Part shown: positions 52,013 through 61,318 of the stretch, one piece after another
Layout: every line of letters starts with the position of its first letter
Position numbering within the stretch: the stretch's first letter is position 1
DNA from: Bacteroidales bacterium
Lineage (GTDB): Bacteria; Bacteroidota; Bacteroidia; Bacteroidales; JAAYJT01
Assembly (NCBI GenBank): GCA_014860575.1
Contig: JACZJK010000043.1
Coordinates: forward strand, 62,001-126,000
DNA: 64,000 bases
Direction: 5' to 3'
Made by a program: the position numbers and the translations under genes
Notes under the pieces: model-generated
Databases searched by the model: none
What the model saw: only the letters and a program-made list of their open reading frames with translations
Told to the model about the DNA's origin: nothing

Positions 52013-52373
52013 CGCTAGCATCCGCCACGGAACGCTCAGCCTTCCGGGCTCAAGGTTCCGAGTTCGAAGTTTGACGTTTGGCGTTCCGGGTTCAAAGTTC
52101 AAGGTTCAAGGTTCCGGGTTCAAGGTTTAAGATTCGACTATGGTGTTCGCCTCATAACGTCTTAACGTCTTAACCAATCTACAAATTAACCAATCAACCA
52201 TCCACTACTCCATTACTCCATCTCTCCAATCCGCCCCTCGTCCCTCGCCACATTTAACAATTACACTCAACGACATCTGTCTTGCATTTTTCATGATCTC
52301 TATATCAATTCCCAGCTATCAAACGTTTTTATGTATCTTTAGCCTCAAAATTAAAAGCTTAGCCTGAAGGAAA
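52013..52373. other. 361-nt repeat-rich intergenic region
   Basis: No gene is seen. It contains the 13-unit heptamer array at 52045-52135, then AACGTCTT duplications (52157-52172) and another 7-nt-periodic run of AACCAAT/TCCATTA-like units (about 52190-52232). Just before the histidine kinase gene is a near -7 box TATCTTTA (52334-52341). Confidence 0.75.
52045..52135. repeat. 13-unit degenerate 7-nt tandem repeat (AAGGTTC/CGGGTTC type)
   Basis: Thirteen units stay in exact 7-nt register: CGGGCTC, AAGGTTC, CGAGTTC, GAAGTTT, GACGTTT, GGCGTTC, CGGGTTC, AAAGTTC, AAGGTTC, AAGGTTC, CGGGTTC, AAGGTTT, AAGATTC. It starts 33 nt after the xth stop. It shares its consensus with the array at 17611-17666. 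Confidence 0.9.
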
Positions 52374-54989
52374 ATGGCTGAAAAGAAACCTAAACCCAAA
52401 ACCTACGGAATCAGGACCAATGTGATCCTTGGCTTCACTTTTGCTATCATAGCCGTGGTGGCTGCCGGCTATTTCACTTACATAAGCACTTCCAAGCTTC
52501 TGAGCAGCGTAATTGAACTCTCCCAGCCCGATCAAAAACTTACCAAACTTCGCGAGGTACTTAGAGATCTCACTGAAGCAGAAAACAATATGCGGATTTA
52601 TGCCCTGCTGAAAGATGAAGATTACTTTGAAGCCTATCTCACGTATATCTTTAGGGCCAACCTGAACATTGATACACTGAAGACGATCACAGCCGACCAT
52701 GAAGACCAACACCGGAAAGTGAGGCAAATCTCTGTGCTGCTCAATACCAGGCTAAGAAATATTGATGAATTTATGAAGTTCAAGCGCGCTGCCGATACCG
52801 TTGATTATGCCTGGCGTGCATTGGAGGAATTGCGCACATCCCCTTATGATACTACGCGTACACGGGTTTATACACGCACTTCAACTACCACTTCTCTTAT
52901 TGACACACTGCGTTTGAGCCCCCCTCCGGTTCCGGTAACCAAAGAAGAGCAGTCGAAAGGCTTCTTCTCAAAAATCGCTGACCTTTTTTCGAGTAAAGAA
53001 GAAAAGAAGTCAGAAACTGCTGAAAATAATGATCAGGTACTGCAGGAAACTGTCATCGTACGCGATACCAATATGTTGGTGCAAACTGATACATTACTTT
53101 ATTACCGCCTTCAGAAAATACTTACTGATATCAGGGAAGAAGAAGCCCAGGTACAGCAACAGCTTTTTGATAAAGAGTTGGAATTGCTTAAAAACAACTC
53201 ACTGATCATCAGTCAGATCATGGATATAATTTCAAATCTCGAACGCGATGAAGTGTTGCTTGTGAACCACCAGACCGACGAAGCCCGTGAGGTTGCCGGC
53301 CAGTCGGTGCTGATTATCAGTGCGGTCATGCTTAGTAGCTTGTTTATCATCCTGATTTTTCTTTTCCTAATTTTACGAGCCATATCAAGGAGTAATTTCC
53401 TGCGAAACCAATTGATTGTTGCCAAACAAAAAGCCGAACAGCTTGCACGGGTAAAAGAGGAATTCCTTGCCACCATGAGCCATGAAATCAGGACGCCGCT
53501 AAATTCCATCGTAGGTTTCTCAGAGCAATTGAGCCGAACACATTTGAACCGTGACCAAACAGAACAACTTGATGCCGTGAAGCTTTCATCGGAGCATTTA
53601 CTATCGCTGGTAAACGATATCCTCGACTTCAGCAAAATAGAACAAGGAAAACTCAAGCTCGAAAAAGTCCCCTTCACCGTTAAGGATGTAATGGAAGAAA
53701 CGTATAAAACATTCAGGGTCAGATCGCGCGATAAAGGAATCCGGTTTGGTTATCATATTGAGTTTGATGGCGAAAATATCTTAATTGGCGATCCATTTCG
53801 ATTAAAGCAAGTGCTTTTTAACCTGGTAGGAAACGCAATCAAGTTTACCGATAGGGGAAAAGTATTTGTTCTCTGTCGCAAAATCACCAACCCGCTGGCA
53901 TCTGATAAGCATGTCAGGCTCAGGTTCGAAGTGCACGATACCGGCATCGGGATTCAACCTGAAAAACTTGAAGCTATTTTTGAAGGGTTCACACAAGCCG
54001 ACTCATCTTTGAGCCGCAAATTTGGTGGCACAGGCCTGGGTCTTACAATAAGCAAGCGGTTAATAGAAATGCAGGACGGTATCATCGGCGTAGCTTCTGA
54101 AGCCGGAAAAGGATCCGTTTTTCATTTTGAATTGTCTTATACGCAGGCTGTCGAAGGCGAGGTAGTTCTGACCGCAGATGCCAACCGTTTTGAACCGGCT
54201 TTGCTTAAGAACAAGTATATCCTTGTAGTTGATGATGATGCTTTCAACATCAAACTCACCAGTATGATCCTCGAACGCTGGGGCATTAAAGTTGATGTTG
54301 CACTCAGCGGCAATGCAGCGCTAACATTGATTAATAAAAATGAATACGATCTCATCCTCACTGATATTCATATGCCCGACATGAGCGGCATTGAGCTGAC
54401 GCAGAAAATCAGGGCAATGGTTGACATTAATAAGGCATCGGTTCCGATTGTAGCCATAACAGCCAATATCATGAAAGACGAACTGGATCATTATATGAAA
54501 TCCGGAATGGACGATTATGTATTGAAACCTTACCGGGAAGCCGACCTGTTCCTGAAACTTGCCGGACAGCTTGGATTAGAGAGTATCGTTTCCCCACAGC
54601 CAGATAATGGCGCTGATGAACCCGACCTGAGCGACGGTGATTTTGACCTTAATGATGTGAAACGTTTCTCGGGAGGCAATAAAAAGGCAATGGCTGTGAT
54701 CCTGCACTCATTTATTGACGAAAACAAGCGCAATCTCGAAACCCTGGAACTTTCCCTTGCCAGCAACGATTATGGCACAATTTCAGCACTTGCGCATAAA
54801 ATGCTCACTTCCTACGGACATTTGGGTGTGAAGCATGTAAGCGAGGAATTATCGAGGCTCGAAAAAATTAATTCTACGCCCGACCACGAAGAAATCAAAG
54901 AACTTGTTACCGTGGTTCAGCAAAAGAGTGAAGGGATTTTCCCATTCATAAAGAAAAAGGCAACGGAACTTGAAGAACAGGCAAACTAA
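52374..54989 (+). CDS. Hybrid sensor histidine kinase with receiver and HPt domains
   Basis: This 871-residue protein has a transmembrane helix at about 20-40, a periplasmic sensor helix region with coiled coils (about 41-308) and a second membrane helix (about 309-333). The HisKA domain has phospho-acceptor His370 (MSHEIRTPLNS), followed by HATPase (NLVGNAIKF, GTGLGLTIS). The receiver domain has Asp664 (LTDIHMPDMSG). A C-terminal HPt domain has His808 (ALAHKMLTSYG). It is an ArcB/BarA-type phosphorelay. The convergent NtrC-like regulator at 54986-56350 overlaps its stop by 4 nt and may be the final receiver, though the HPt could serve others. Confidence 0.94.
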   Translation: MAEKKPKPKTYGIRTNVILGFTFAIIAVVAAGYFTYISTSKLLSSVIELSQPDQKLTKLREVLRDLTEAENNMRIYALLKDEDYFEAYLTYIFRANLNIDTLKTITADHEDQHRKVRQISVLLNTRLRNIDEFMKFKRAADTVDYAWRALEELRTSPYDTTRTRVYTRTSTTTSLIDTLRLSPPPVPVTKEEQSKGFFSKIADLFSSKEEKKSETAENNDQVLQETVIVRDTNMLVQTDTLLYYRLQKILTDIREEEAQVQQQLFDKELELLKNNSLIISQIMDIISNLERDEVLLVNHQTDEAREVAGQSVLIISAVMLSSLFIILIFLFLILRAISRSNFLRNQLIVAKQKAEQLARVKEEFLATMSHEIRTPLNSIVGFSEQLSRTHLNRDQTEQLDAVKLSSEHLLSLVNDILDFSKIEQGKLKLEKVPFTVKDVMEETYKTFRVRSRDKGIRFGYHIEFDGENILIGDPFRLKQVLFNLVGNAIKFTDRGKVFVLCRKITNPLASDKHVRLRFEVHDTGIGIQPEKLEAIFEGFTQADSSLSRKFGGTGLGLTISKRLIEMQDGIIGVASEAGKGSVFHFELSYTQAVEGEVVLTADANRFEPALLKNKYILVVDDDAFNIKLTSMILERWGIKVDVALSGNAALTLINKNEYDLILTDIHMPDMSGIELTQKIRAMVDINKASVPIVAITANIMKDELDHYMKSGMDDYVLKPYREADLFLKLAGQLGLESIVSPQPDNGADEPDLSDGDFDLNDVKRFSGGNKKAMAVILHSFIDENKRNLETLELSLASNDYGTISALAHKMLTSYGHLGVKHVSEELSRLEKINSTPDHEEIKELVTVVQQKSEGIFPFIKKKATELEEQAN

Positions 54990-56350
54990 CCCTCAATTCC
55001 ATACAGGCGCATCTTATTATAGAGCGTTTTCCTATCAATATTGAGCATCCTAGCTGCCTTTGTTTTGTTGAAAAAGGCTTTTTCAAGCGCCTGAAGGATA
55101 ATATTTCTCTCGTTGGTTTCTGAAATCACTTTCAGATCGGTAGTTGAATAGGTTGCTGCATTGGTAATCATTTGCTCATGCATCATCTCCGAAGGTAGCA
55201 GGTCAAGTGTAATTTTTTCGTATGATGCCAGTAATACGGCGCGTTTGATAACATTCCTCATTTCACGGATATTGCCTGGCCAGGAATATTGCATGAACTT
55301 TTCAATCACAGCAGGATCAATTGTGCTGATGTTTTTCTCAAGTTCCTGATTGGCTAGTTTAAGAAAATGATTGGCAAAAATTCCGATATCTTCCGGGCGA
55401 TCCTTTAACGAAGGCACATCAATCTTAAATTCGTTCAGGCGATGATACAGGTCTTCGCGGAAAGTTCCTTTTTTGACGGCTTTATCGAGGTCCTCGTTGG
55501 AAGCAACAATGATGCGTACATCCACATCAATATCGCGGGTGCCACCAATACGGCGGATTTTCTTTTCCTGGGTTGCACGCAGCAATTTAAGTTGTATCTC
55601 ATAGGAAAGGTTTCCGATCTCATCAAGAAACAAGGTTCCACCATTGGCAATCTGAAACTGGCCTTCTTTGTCGTTCTGCGCATCGGTAAAAGATCCTTTC
55701 ATATGCCCGAACAACTCACTGGCTGCAAGTTCCTTTGAGAGCGCCCCGCAATCAACTGCCACAAAGGGTTTATTATGACGCTTGCTTTTAATATGAATGG
55801 TACGTGCAATGTATTCTTTCCCTGTTCCGCTTTCGCCATGAATGATCACCGACATATCAGTTGGTGCCACAAGGTTCGCATATTGCATGATACGCTGGGA
55901 ACGGTAATTTACGCCCTCAACGAATTGGAAATCCGATTGTTTTATATAGAAACTCCGGCTCACACCTCCCTGCTTTTCATCCAATCCGGCTTTCTTTTTT
56001 AAGGCGGTACGGATGGCAAGTAAAATTTCATCGGGGTTCACAGGCTTGGCAACATATTCAAAAGCGCCCAGTTTTATTGCGCTCACAGCTGTACGGATAT
56101 CAGCATAACGGGTCATAAGAATTACAGGCACCTGGGGCTTCAGCGCTTTGAACTCCTTCAGCAATTCAATGCCGTCTTTATCGGGCAGGCGATAATCGGT
56201 AAGCACAATATCAAAATCAGTCTCGCGGAAAGCTTTGGAGCCATTACCGGCGCTAAAAACCTCTTTCACCTCAAAATCATTCTGAGACAAAAAGGTTTTC
56301 AGCATCATGCAGAATGTAGGATCATCATCAACTATCAGAACTCGGTGCAT
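54986..56350 (-). CDS. Sigma-54-dependent response regulator (NtrC/AtoC family)
   Basis: In this 454-residue protein, the receiver domain (about 1-120) has DDDPTF and phospho-acceptor Asp in LTDYRLPDKDG. The AAA+ domain has Walker A GESGTGKE and Walker B GGTLFLDEIGN. The sigma-54 contact loop reads GSFTDA instead of GAFTGA; its essential Thr is kept. A C-terminal Fis-type helix-turn-helix ends the protein (NKTKAARMLNIDRKTLYNKM). It activates sigma-54 promoters on phosphorylation. It lies 54 nt downstream of gatD on the same strand and converges on the hybrid kinase gene. Confidence 0.94.
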   Translation of the reverse strand: MHRVLIVDDDPTFCMMLKTFLSQNDFEVKEVFSAGNGSKAFRETDFDIVLTDYRLPDKDGIELLKEFKALKPQVPVILMTRYADIRTAVSAIKLGAFEYVAKPVNPDEILLAIRTALKKKAGLDEKQGGVSRSFYIKQSDFQFVEGVNYRSQRIMQYANLVAPTDMSVIIHGESGTGKEYIARTIHIKSKRHNKPFVAVDCGALSKELAASELFGHMKGSFTDAQNDKEGQFQIANGGTLFLDEIGNLSYEIQLKLLRATQEKKIRRIGGTRDIDVDVRIIVASNEDLDKAVKKGTFREDLYHRLNEFKIDVPSLKDRPEDIGIFANHFLKLANQELEKNISTIDPAVIEKFMQYSWPGNIREMRNVIKRAVLLASYEKITLDLLPSEMMHEQMITNAATYSTTDLKVISETNERNIILQALEKAFFNKTKAARMLNIDRKTLYNKMRLYGIEG

Positions 56351-56404
56351 TCAACAGATATTTTTGACTATCAATTCGTTCAGTACAAAAGTAGGAAGAA
56401 TTCT

Positions 56405-57796
56405 CTATTTATGAACCTTGCGGATAAATTCTTCAACTTCAGGAACTCCACCCTGGTAAACGAGGTAACCGTTATACGGTTCACGCTCAGTGATATCATC
56501 GTTGATGGGTGTGAGCATGATTTTCTTTACTTCGTCAAGATCGCTGGTTTGACCCAAAGCCCATCCAAGTTTGATGTAGGCTACCTCAGGGAGCATATTC
56601 TCAGCCGGCACAACGCCTTTGGCCATCATGTCGCGACCGGTTTCATACACAAACATGTGAACATAACCCCAAAGTGTTTGCACAGTCATATAAATGGCCA
56701 CGCCCTTTTTTGTTGCCCTTTCAATGGCAGGGTACAAAGGCTTGTTAACGTGACCCAACCCGGTTCCGGCAATAATAATTCCTTTATAACCCCTGTCCAC
56801 CAGCCCGTCAATCACATCGGGTTGCATATTGGGATAATAATAAACAATGGTCACCTTCTCCTCGAAATAGGGCAATATTTCAACTTTACGATCCTTGCGC
56901 CTGAGATTGTAATTTTCTTTCTGGGGTTTTACACCCTGGCGTGTAACTGTGGCCAGCGGTATATCGCCCAGCGTCCTGAAAGTGGAGCGGTATGATGAAT
57001 GCATTTTCCTGACCCGTGTGCCACGATGCAAGAATCCATACTCATCACTTGTGGGTCCGAACATGCAAACCATAACTTCAGCAATATCGCCATGACCAGC
57101 GGCGGTTGTAGCATGCATGAGGTTAAGGGCGGCATCAGAGCTGGGGCGGTCAGATGAGCGTTGCGAACCCACCAGCACAATCGGCACGGGCGGATTTTTA
57201 ATCATAAAAGTGAGCGCTGCTGCCGTATGGTGGAGTGTATCGGTTCCGTGCCCGATTACGATCCCATCAACACCGGTTTCAATTTCTTTCCCGATGGCGA
57301 TGGCAAGTTTTTTATACTGATCCGGTCCCATATTTTCGCTAAAAACCGAAAAAATCTTTTCAGTGGTAAGGTTGCAGATAGAAGCCAATTCGGGTACCGC
57401 ACCATAAAGTTCGCCAGGAGAAAATGCCGGTATCACAGCGCCGGTACGATAATCGAGCCGTGAAGCGATGGTTCCGCCGGTGCCAAACAGCTTAACTTTT
57501 GGAAGGTTGGGCGTATAGGGAAATTCCTTTTCAGGGATTTTATAAACCGCTTTTTTGTAGCCTGTTTCCGTCATTTCAATGACGTTATCTACATTGATAC
57601 CAATATTATAGCCTGTTGGAATTTTTAGCACAATATGCCTGGAATCATCATTTTCAGCGCGCGGAAGGATAGTTCCTTTGAAAGCGCCACGGGTAGTATT
57701 TATTTGCACTTGCCCCCATACGCGGGCATGATACTTCTTCAATGTTTCGAGTGCGGCGCCTTTATAGCCCTGGAAAAAATCTTCGCTCATCGCCAA
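56405..57796 (-). CDS. gatD: Glutamyl-tRNA(Gln) amidotransferase subunit D (archaeal-type GatD)
   Basis: This 463-residue protein has an N-terminal Sm-like/GatD domain (about 20-80) preceding an L-asparaginase-type amidase. The catalytic tetrad is intact: Thr109 (GTGGTIAS), Thr185 and Asp186 (HGTDT) and Lys264 (GTRVRKMHSS). The N-terminal domain and the GatD-specific IVLVGSQRSSDRPSSDAALNL and GLGHVNK separate it from plain asparaginases. GatD supplies ammonia from glutamine for GatE. This enzyme is textbook-archaeal, yet all neighbours are Bacteroidota genes. gatE lies two genes upstream in the same operon. Either of the two initial Met codons could be the start. Confidence 0.93.
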   Translation of the reverse strand: MAMSEDFFQGYKGAALETLKKYHARVWGQVQINTTRGAFKGTILPRAENDDSRHIVLKIPTGYNIGINVDNVIEMTETGYKKAVYKIPEKEFPYTPNLPKVKLFGTGGTIASRLDYRTGAVIPAFSPGELYGAVPELASICNLTTEKIFSVFSENMGPDQYKKLAIAIGKEIETGVDGIVIGHGTDTLHHTAAALTFMIKNPPVPIVLVGSQRSSDRPSSDAALNLMHATTAAGHGDIAEVMVCMFGPTSDEYGFLHRGTRVRKMHSSYRSTFRTLGDIPLATVTRQGVKPQKENYNLRRKDRKVEILPYFEEKVTIVYYYPNMQPDVIDGLVDRGYKGIIIAGTGLGHVNKPLYPAIERATKKGVAIYMTVQTLWGYVHMFVYETGRDMMAKGVVPAENMLPEVAYIKLGWALGQTSDLDEVKKIMLTPINDDITEREPYNGYLVYQGGVPEVEEFIRKVHK

Positions 57797-57916
57797 TGCA
57801 TGGTGTTAAAAAGTGGTTAATGTAGAATCTGTTTAGTATGTATGTTCAGCGTGAATAATAGGTTCGAGGCTTAAAAACTACAAAGGAGAAATCAAATTCA
57901 AGAAAGCCGTCATTCC

Positions 57917-59164
57917 TTAATTACTTACTACCAGTTTAATGGTTGCAGTGGCTGTTTCAGTCTTCATCTGGCAGAAATAAATGCCTGCCGGTAATGTTAT
58001 GGCATTAAATGTAACCCAGTGTGATCCGGCTTCCTGCCAACCTTCGTGCAATACCGTTATCATCCTGTTTGAACCATCAAACACTTTAATGTTGACCCAT
58101 TCCGCTTCGGGAAGGGAATATTTAATCGTGGTTTTGCCCGTAAAAGGGTTCGGAAAATTAGGATGCAGTGAAGCCAGTTTTTTTAACTCCGGGCCAACAA
58201 TACCAGTGTTTAAACCGGGCCCGTTTTCATAAATCAGCATGCCCAATGAAATTTTAACAACTTCGGCAGCAAAGTCTTTGTTGGTTGACGACACCAAATC
58301 ATTTACTGTATGATAAAAAGGTGTAAACTCATCCTCAATAAAAAATATGGTGTTAAAACCGTTGGAGTAAAACGGCCAGCTATCCGACTGTTGCATATAC
58401 TGCGTGGTTTCAAAGGTGTTGAGTATCGTGAAATTTGTAGCAATGTATTGAGCAAGATTGGTGACCCACAGAGAGTTGGGATATTTAACCAAACGAATGG
58501 TCCACTGGTCCTGGGGCAAGGTGCAATAACTTATCATGTCGTTGTTGAGCATCATCTTGATGTTCATGTTTTGAGCGGCGGCATTGTCGGCAAAGTGCCA
58601 GCCACCATGCAAGCCGAGTTCTTCAGCAGCAAATGTTACAAACTTGATTGTTGATTCCGGTTGATAGCCATATTGGTTCATAATGCGTGCAACTTCAAGC
58701 GCAGCGGCAACTCCGCTTGCATTGTCATCGGCGCCGGGCGCTATTAAAAACGGATTGCTTGATGAAGGAACAATTGCATCATGGTGGCCGCCAATAATGT
58801 AAACCTCGTCAGGACGGGCATAACCAGGCAAGGTGCTCACTACATTATACTGCCAGGTTTGGTAGTAAACACCATTATAGGTTCTGTTCAGCGGGAAAGA
58901 ATCCAGTTGACTGTCGGGATAGCCTAGCTGAATAAATTTATCCCTGATCCAAACTGAAACTTCACGCCGGTTTTCAGCAAGGCAGAAGCGGGTTCCCATA
59001 TCTTCAAGCGACTGCATATAGGATTGAATACTATCGGCATTTACCATGTCAGTATACTCAATAATGATTGAATCAAGACTAGTGTTCCATGGTGGCGTGA
59101 TCTGTGCTTTTGCCTGAAAACCAAAGGCTGGAATCAGGAACAGGAGGATCAGTAGGTTTTTCAT
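57917..59164 (-). CDS. Secreted M28 family zinc peptidase with T9SS sorting domain
   Basis: This 415-residue protein has a signal peptide (about 1-21, cut after AKAQ). The M28 domain's dinuclear zinc ligands are visible: HHD in IIGGHHDAIV, Asp in GADDNASGV, the catalytic and ligand Glu pair in AAEELGLHGG, and a later His (PFYHTVND). The last 80 residues form a T9SS sorting domain (NFPNPFTGKTTIKYSL ... AGIYFCQM), so it is exported across the outer membrane. It is an aminopeptidase-type enzyme. Its place between gatE (18 nt upstream) and gatD is odd, since its compartment and function differ from theirs. Confidence 0.92.
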   Translation of the reverse strand: MKNLLILLFLIPAFGFQAKAQITPPWNTSLDSIIIEYTDMVNADSIQSYMQSLEDMGTRFCLAENRREVSVWIRDKFIQLGYPDSQLDSFPLNRTYNGVYYQTWQYNVVSTLPGYARPDEVYIIGGHHDAIVPSSSNPFLIAPGADDNASGVAAALEVARIMNQYGYQPESTIKFVTFAAEELGLHGGWHFADNAAAQNMNIKMMLNNDMISYCTLPQDQWTIRLVKYPNSLWVTNLAQYIATNFTILNTFETTQYMQQSDSWPFYSNGFNTIFFIEDEFTPFYHTVNDLVSSTNKDFAAEVVKISLGMLIYENGPGLNTGIVGPELKKLASLHPNFPNPFTGKTTIKYSLPEAEWVNIKVFDGSNRMITVLHEGWQEAGSHWVTFNAITLPAGIYFCQMKTETATATIKLVVSN

Positions 59165-59182
59165 TGTATAAGGATGTTTATG

Positions 59183-61153
59183 TTAGTCAATGTGTAAATG
59201 CTTTGATAATTCCGTGAGGGAAATGTTTCCGCTTGCAACGGGTCTCAGTTGCCCCATCATCCAGTTATGCATATCTGCAAGACCGGATGCTGCGTGCAAT
59301 TGTTTGAACTTGTTTCTCAGAAACGGAATACGGTCGATGATGTTGTTTTTATCAGTTGGTTTGTAATGTATTGTGGTCAGAACCGATTCAAATTCCATTT
59401 TGGGATATTGGTAGATCACAGGCATCATCTTTTTTGCCAGATCCAGTGCTATGCCGTTTTCTTTCAAATACCTGAACAGCCCAAAGATTATCTTATAGTT
59501 GAATGACGAAGAAGGTTTATAGTGGCCTTCAACAAATTTTAAGGTATGCCCGAAAAAGGTTCCGCAAAAAGCAGGTGGTACATTAAGTTCATTGATTATT
59601 CTTTCAATCAGCGGGAAAAGATCTTTCTTGAAAATATAAGTGTAGGTGTCTTCAGGCACATTCCATGCTTTGAGCTTGTGGTATCTGTCAATTACATCTT
59701 CAGGCAAGCGTTTTTTGAGTTCATCAATATAGCTGTCCTTCAAAGGTATTGGCGGGGAATCAGTATCCGGGTACATGCGGTCGGCGCCCGGAAGCACGCG
59801 TTCAAAAATAGTGGTGCCGTCCTCAAATGATTTTCGGGTTTCGTTTGGCACACCCTGAAAAGCCATCATACAACGCTCTTCGATGGTTTCAAGCGCCGTT
59901 GGTATATCATCAGCAGGGCCCCAGATAATGAGTTGAGCATCATCATCGGTTGCGTTCAAGGTTTTCCGTATTATTTCAAATGCTTCCGGTTCAATAACCG
60001 TCCAAAGCATTTCGGAATGAACAAGATTGGGATGTTCAATGCAGGCAATCACTTTAAGGCGTTCGCTTAGTTCGTCGGCGAAAATTTTACCGGGTTGCGT
60101 GAAATGCGATAGCATGCCTTTGAAACCCGGCAGGTTGATGGCATAAACAGGGGTTTTGCAACGCTGCGCACTGCCAAGTGGTTCGTAATTAAACTCAACA
60201 CTTTTCCGGCTGAGTTTCTCAGCCTTCATTTTCCATTGCTTCCAATCGGGAAACTTTTCCAACAGCAGTGACCTGATATTTAACAGTGCATATTGCCTGA
60301 ACGCCTCGTTATGTGTGAGTTCCGGAATCCATTTGGTATGCGCAACGCCTTTAATCTCGACCCTTGTTCCGCCACGGCAACTTACGTTTACATCTTGCCG
60401 GCCGGCACCCATTCCTGTACGAACCTTGCCAGTACTGCGGTTCAGGAAGCGGATGTAATTGCAGGCTTCCATCACCTCGTCGGGGTTAACCATATCAGGA
60501 TATGTGACAGTTTCGATCAAAGGCATTCCAAGGCGGTCGGTTCGGAAAACACGCACATGGCCGATGTCAGAAACCTCGCGGCAGCTATCTTCCTCAAGGC
60601 TGAGTTGGATGAGCCGCACTTTTTTATTCTTGAGGGGAATTTCACCTTCTACGCCAATAATAGCTGTACGCTGAAAACCGGTAGGGATGCTGCCATCAAG
60701 ATACTGTTTGCGCGTAATGTGAACCTCGCCAACGATGTTGAGCCGGCAAAGCAATGAAATTTCAATTGCTTGTTCCAGCGCTTCCTGGTTTACAAGAAAA
60801 GGTGGAGTATCGTCAATTTCATAGGTGCATGCCGTGGGGCTTTTGAGCCGGTAAATAATTGTTTTTCTCGTTTTGAACTCCATGAGCGCCGTGCCATCGT
60901 ATTCGCCAAGTTCGCTGAGTGTCGGCCTCATGTGCCTGATGATTTCGGCATCAAAATCGTCGGGTGCCTGGAAAATACCGGCCGGACAACGGCAAAACAA
61001 TTTCTTGCCGGTTTTCAGTTGCTGATGCACTTCCAGTCCTGACATGAAGCCAATCCGGTCGTAATCAGTCTGGGTGGCTTTTCGGCGTGTAACATAGCCA
61101 ATAGCTTGTTGAGTTTGCTTGTAGTTTGAGTTGGGATCGAAGGCTCCGGACAT
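59183..61153 (-). CDS. gatE: Glutamyl-tRNA(Gln) amidotransferase subunit E (archaeal-type GatE)
   Basis: This 656-residue protein is in the GatE size range and well above bacterial GatB (about 480). The cradle domain opens with GLEVHQQL (39-46) and KLFCRCP (Cys54, Cys56), with ITRKQYLDGSIPTGFQRT and EEDSCREV following. An AspRS-like GAD insertion (about 275-450), absent from GatB, is present, ending before PGADRMYPDTDSPPI (455-469). A helical YqeY-type tRNA-binding tail completes it. GatE phosphorylates and amidates Glu-tRNA(Gln) using ammonia from GatD. It heads the gatE-M28-gatD transcript. Confidence 0.94.
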   Translation of the reverse strand: MSGAFDPNSNYKQTQQAIGYVTRRKATQTDYDRIGFMSGLEVHQQLKTGKKLFCRCPAGIFQAPDDFDAEIIRHMRPTLSELGEYDGTALMEFKTRKTIIYRLKSPTACTYEIDDTPPFLVNQEALEQAIEISLLCRLNIVGEVHITRKQYLDGSIPTGFQRTAIIGVEGEIPLKNKKVRLIQLSLEEDSCREVSDIGHVRVFRTDRLGMPLIETVTYPDMVNPDEVMEACNYIRFLNRSTGKVRTGMGAGRQDVNVSCRGGTRVEIKGVAHTKWIPELTHNEAFRQYALLNIRSLLLEKFPDWKQWKMKAEKLSRKSVEFNYEPLGSAQRCKTPVYAINLPGFKGMLSHFTQPGKIFADELSERLKVIACIEHPNLVHSEMLWTVIEPEAFEIIRKTLNATDDDAQLIIWGPADDIPTALETIEERCMMAFQGVPNETRKSFEDGTTIFERVLPGADRMYPDTDSPPIPLKDSYIDELKKRLPEDVIDRYHKLKAWNVPEDTYTYIFKKDLFPLIERIINELNVPPAFCGTFFGHTLKFVEGHYKPSSSFNYKIIFGLFRYLKENGIALDLAKKMMPVIYQYPKMEFESVLTTIHYKPTDKNNIIDRIPFLRNKFKQLHAASGLADMHNWMMGQLRPVASGNISLTELSKHLHID

Positions 61154-61184
61154 AAAGTGAAGATAAGAATTTGGAACAAGGCTT

Positions 61185-61192
61185 CAAAATTA
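61185..61192 (-). promoter_or_regulatory. Candidate -7 box of the gatE operon
   Basis: The minus strand reads TAATTTTG, an exact TAnnTTTG match, 31 nt before the gatE ATG. A -33 TTG is not evident. Confidence 0.45.
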
Positions 61193-61318
61193 GTGAAATC
61201 ATTTTAACCCGAAAGATTAAACCTTGTAATTATTCGTTATCCGGTGGGAATGCCTTGGCAGGCACCCAGGTATAATTTTATTGTTATTTAATGTGGATGT
61301 GTCAAAAGGTCGAATCTT

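Noticed and set aside
52045-52135. CRISPR-like or direct-repeat array
   Set aside because: Units are 7 nt with no spacers, so this is not a CRISPR array.
56405-57796. Reading gatD as a plain L-asparaginase
   Set aside because: The N-terminal Sm-like domain, the GatD-type blocks and the nearby gatE favour GatD.
59183-61153. Reading gatE as bacterial GatB
   Set aside because: The protein is about 170 residues longer, carries the AspRS-like insertion and has no gatA or gatC nearby.
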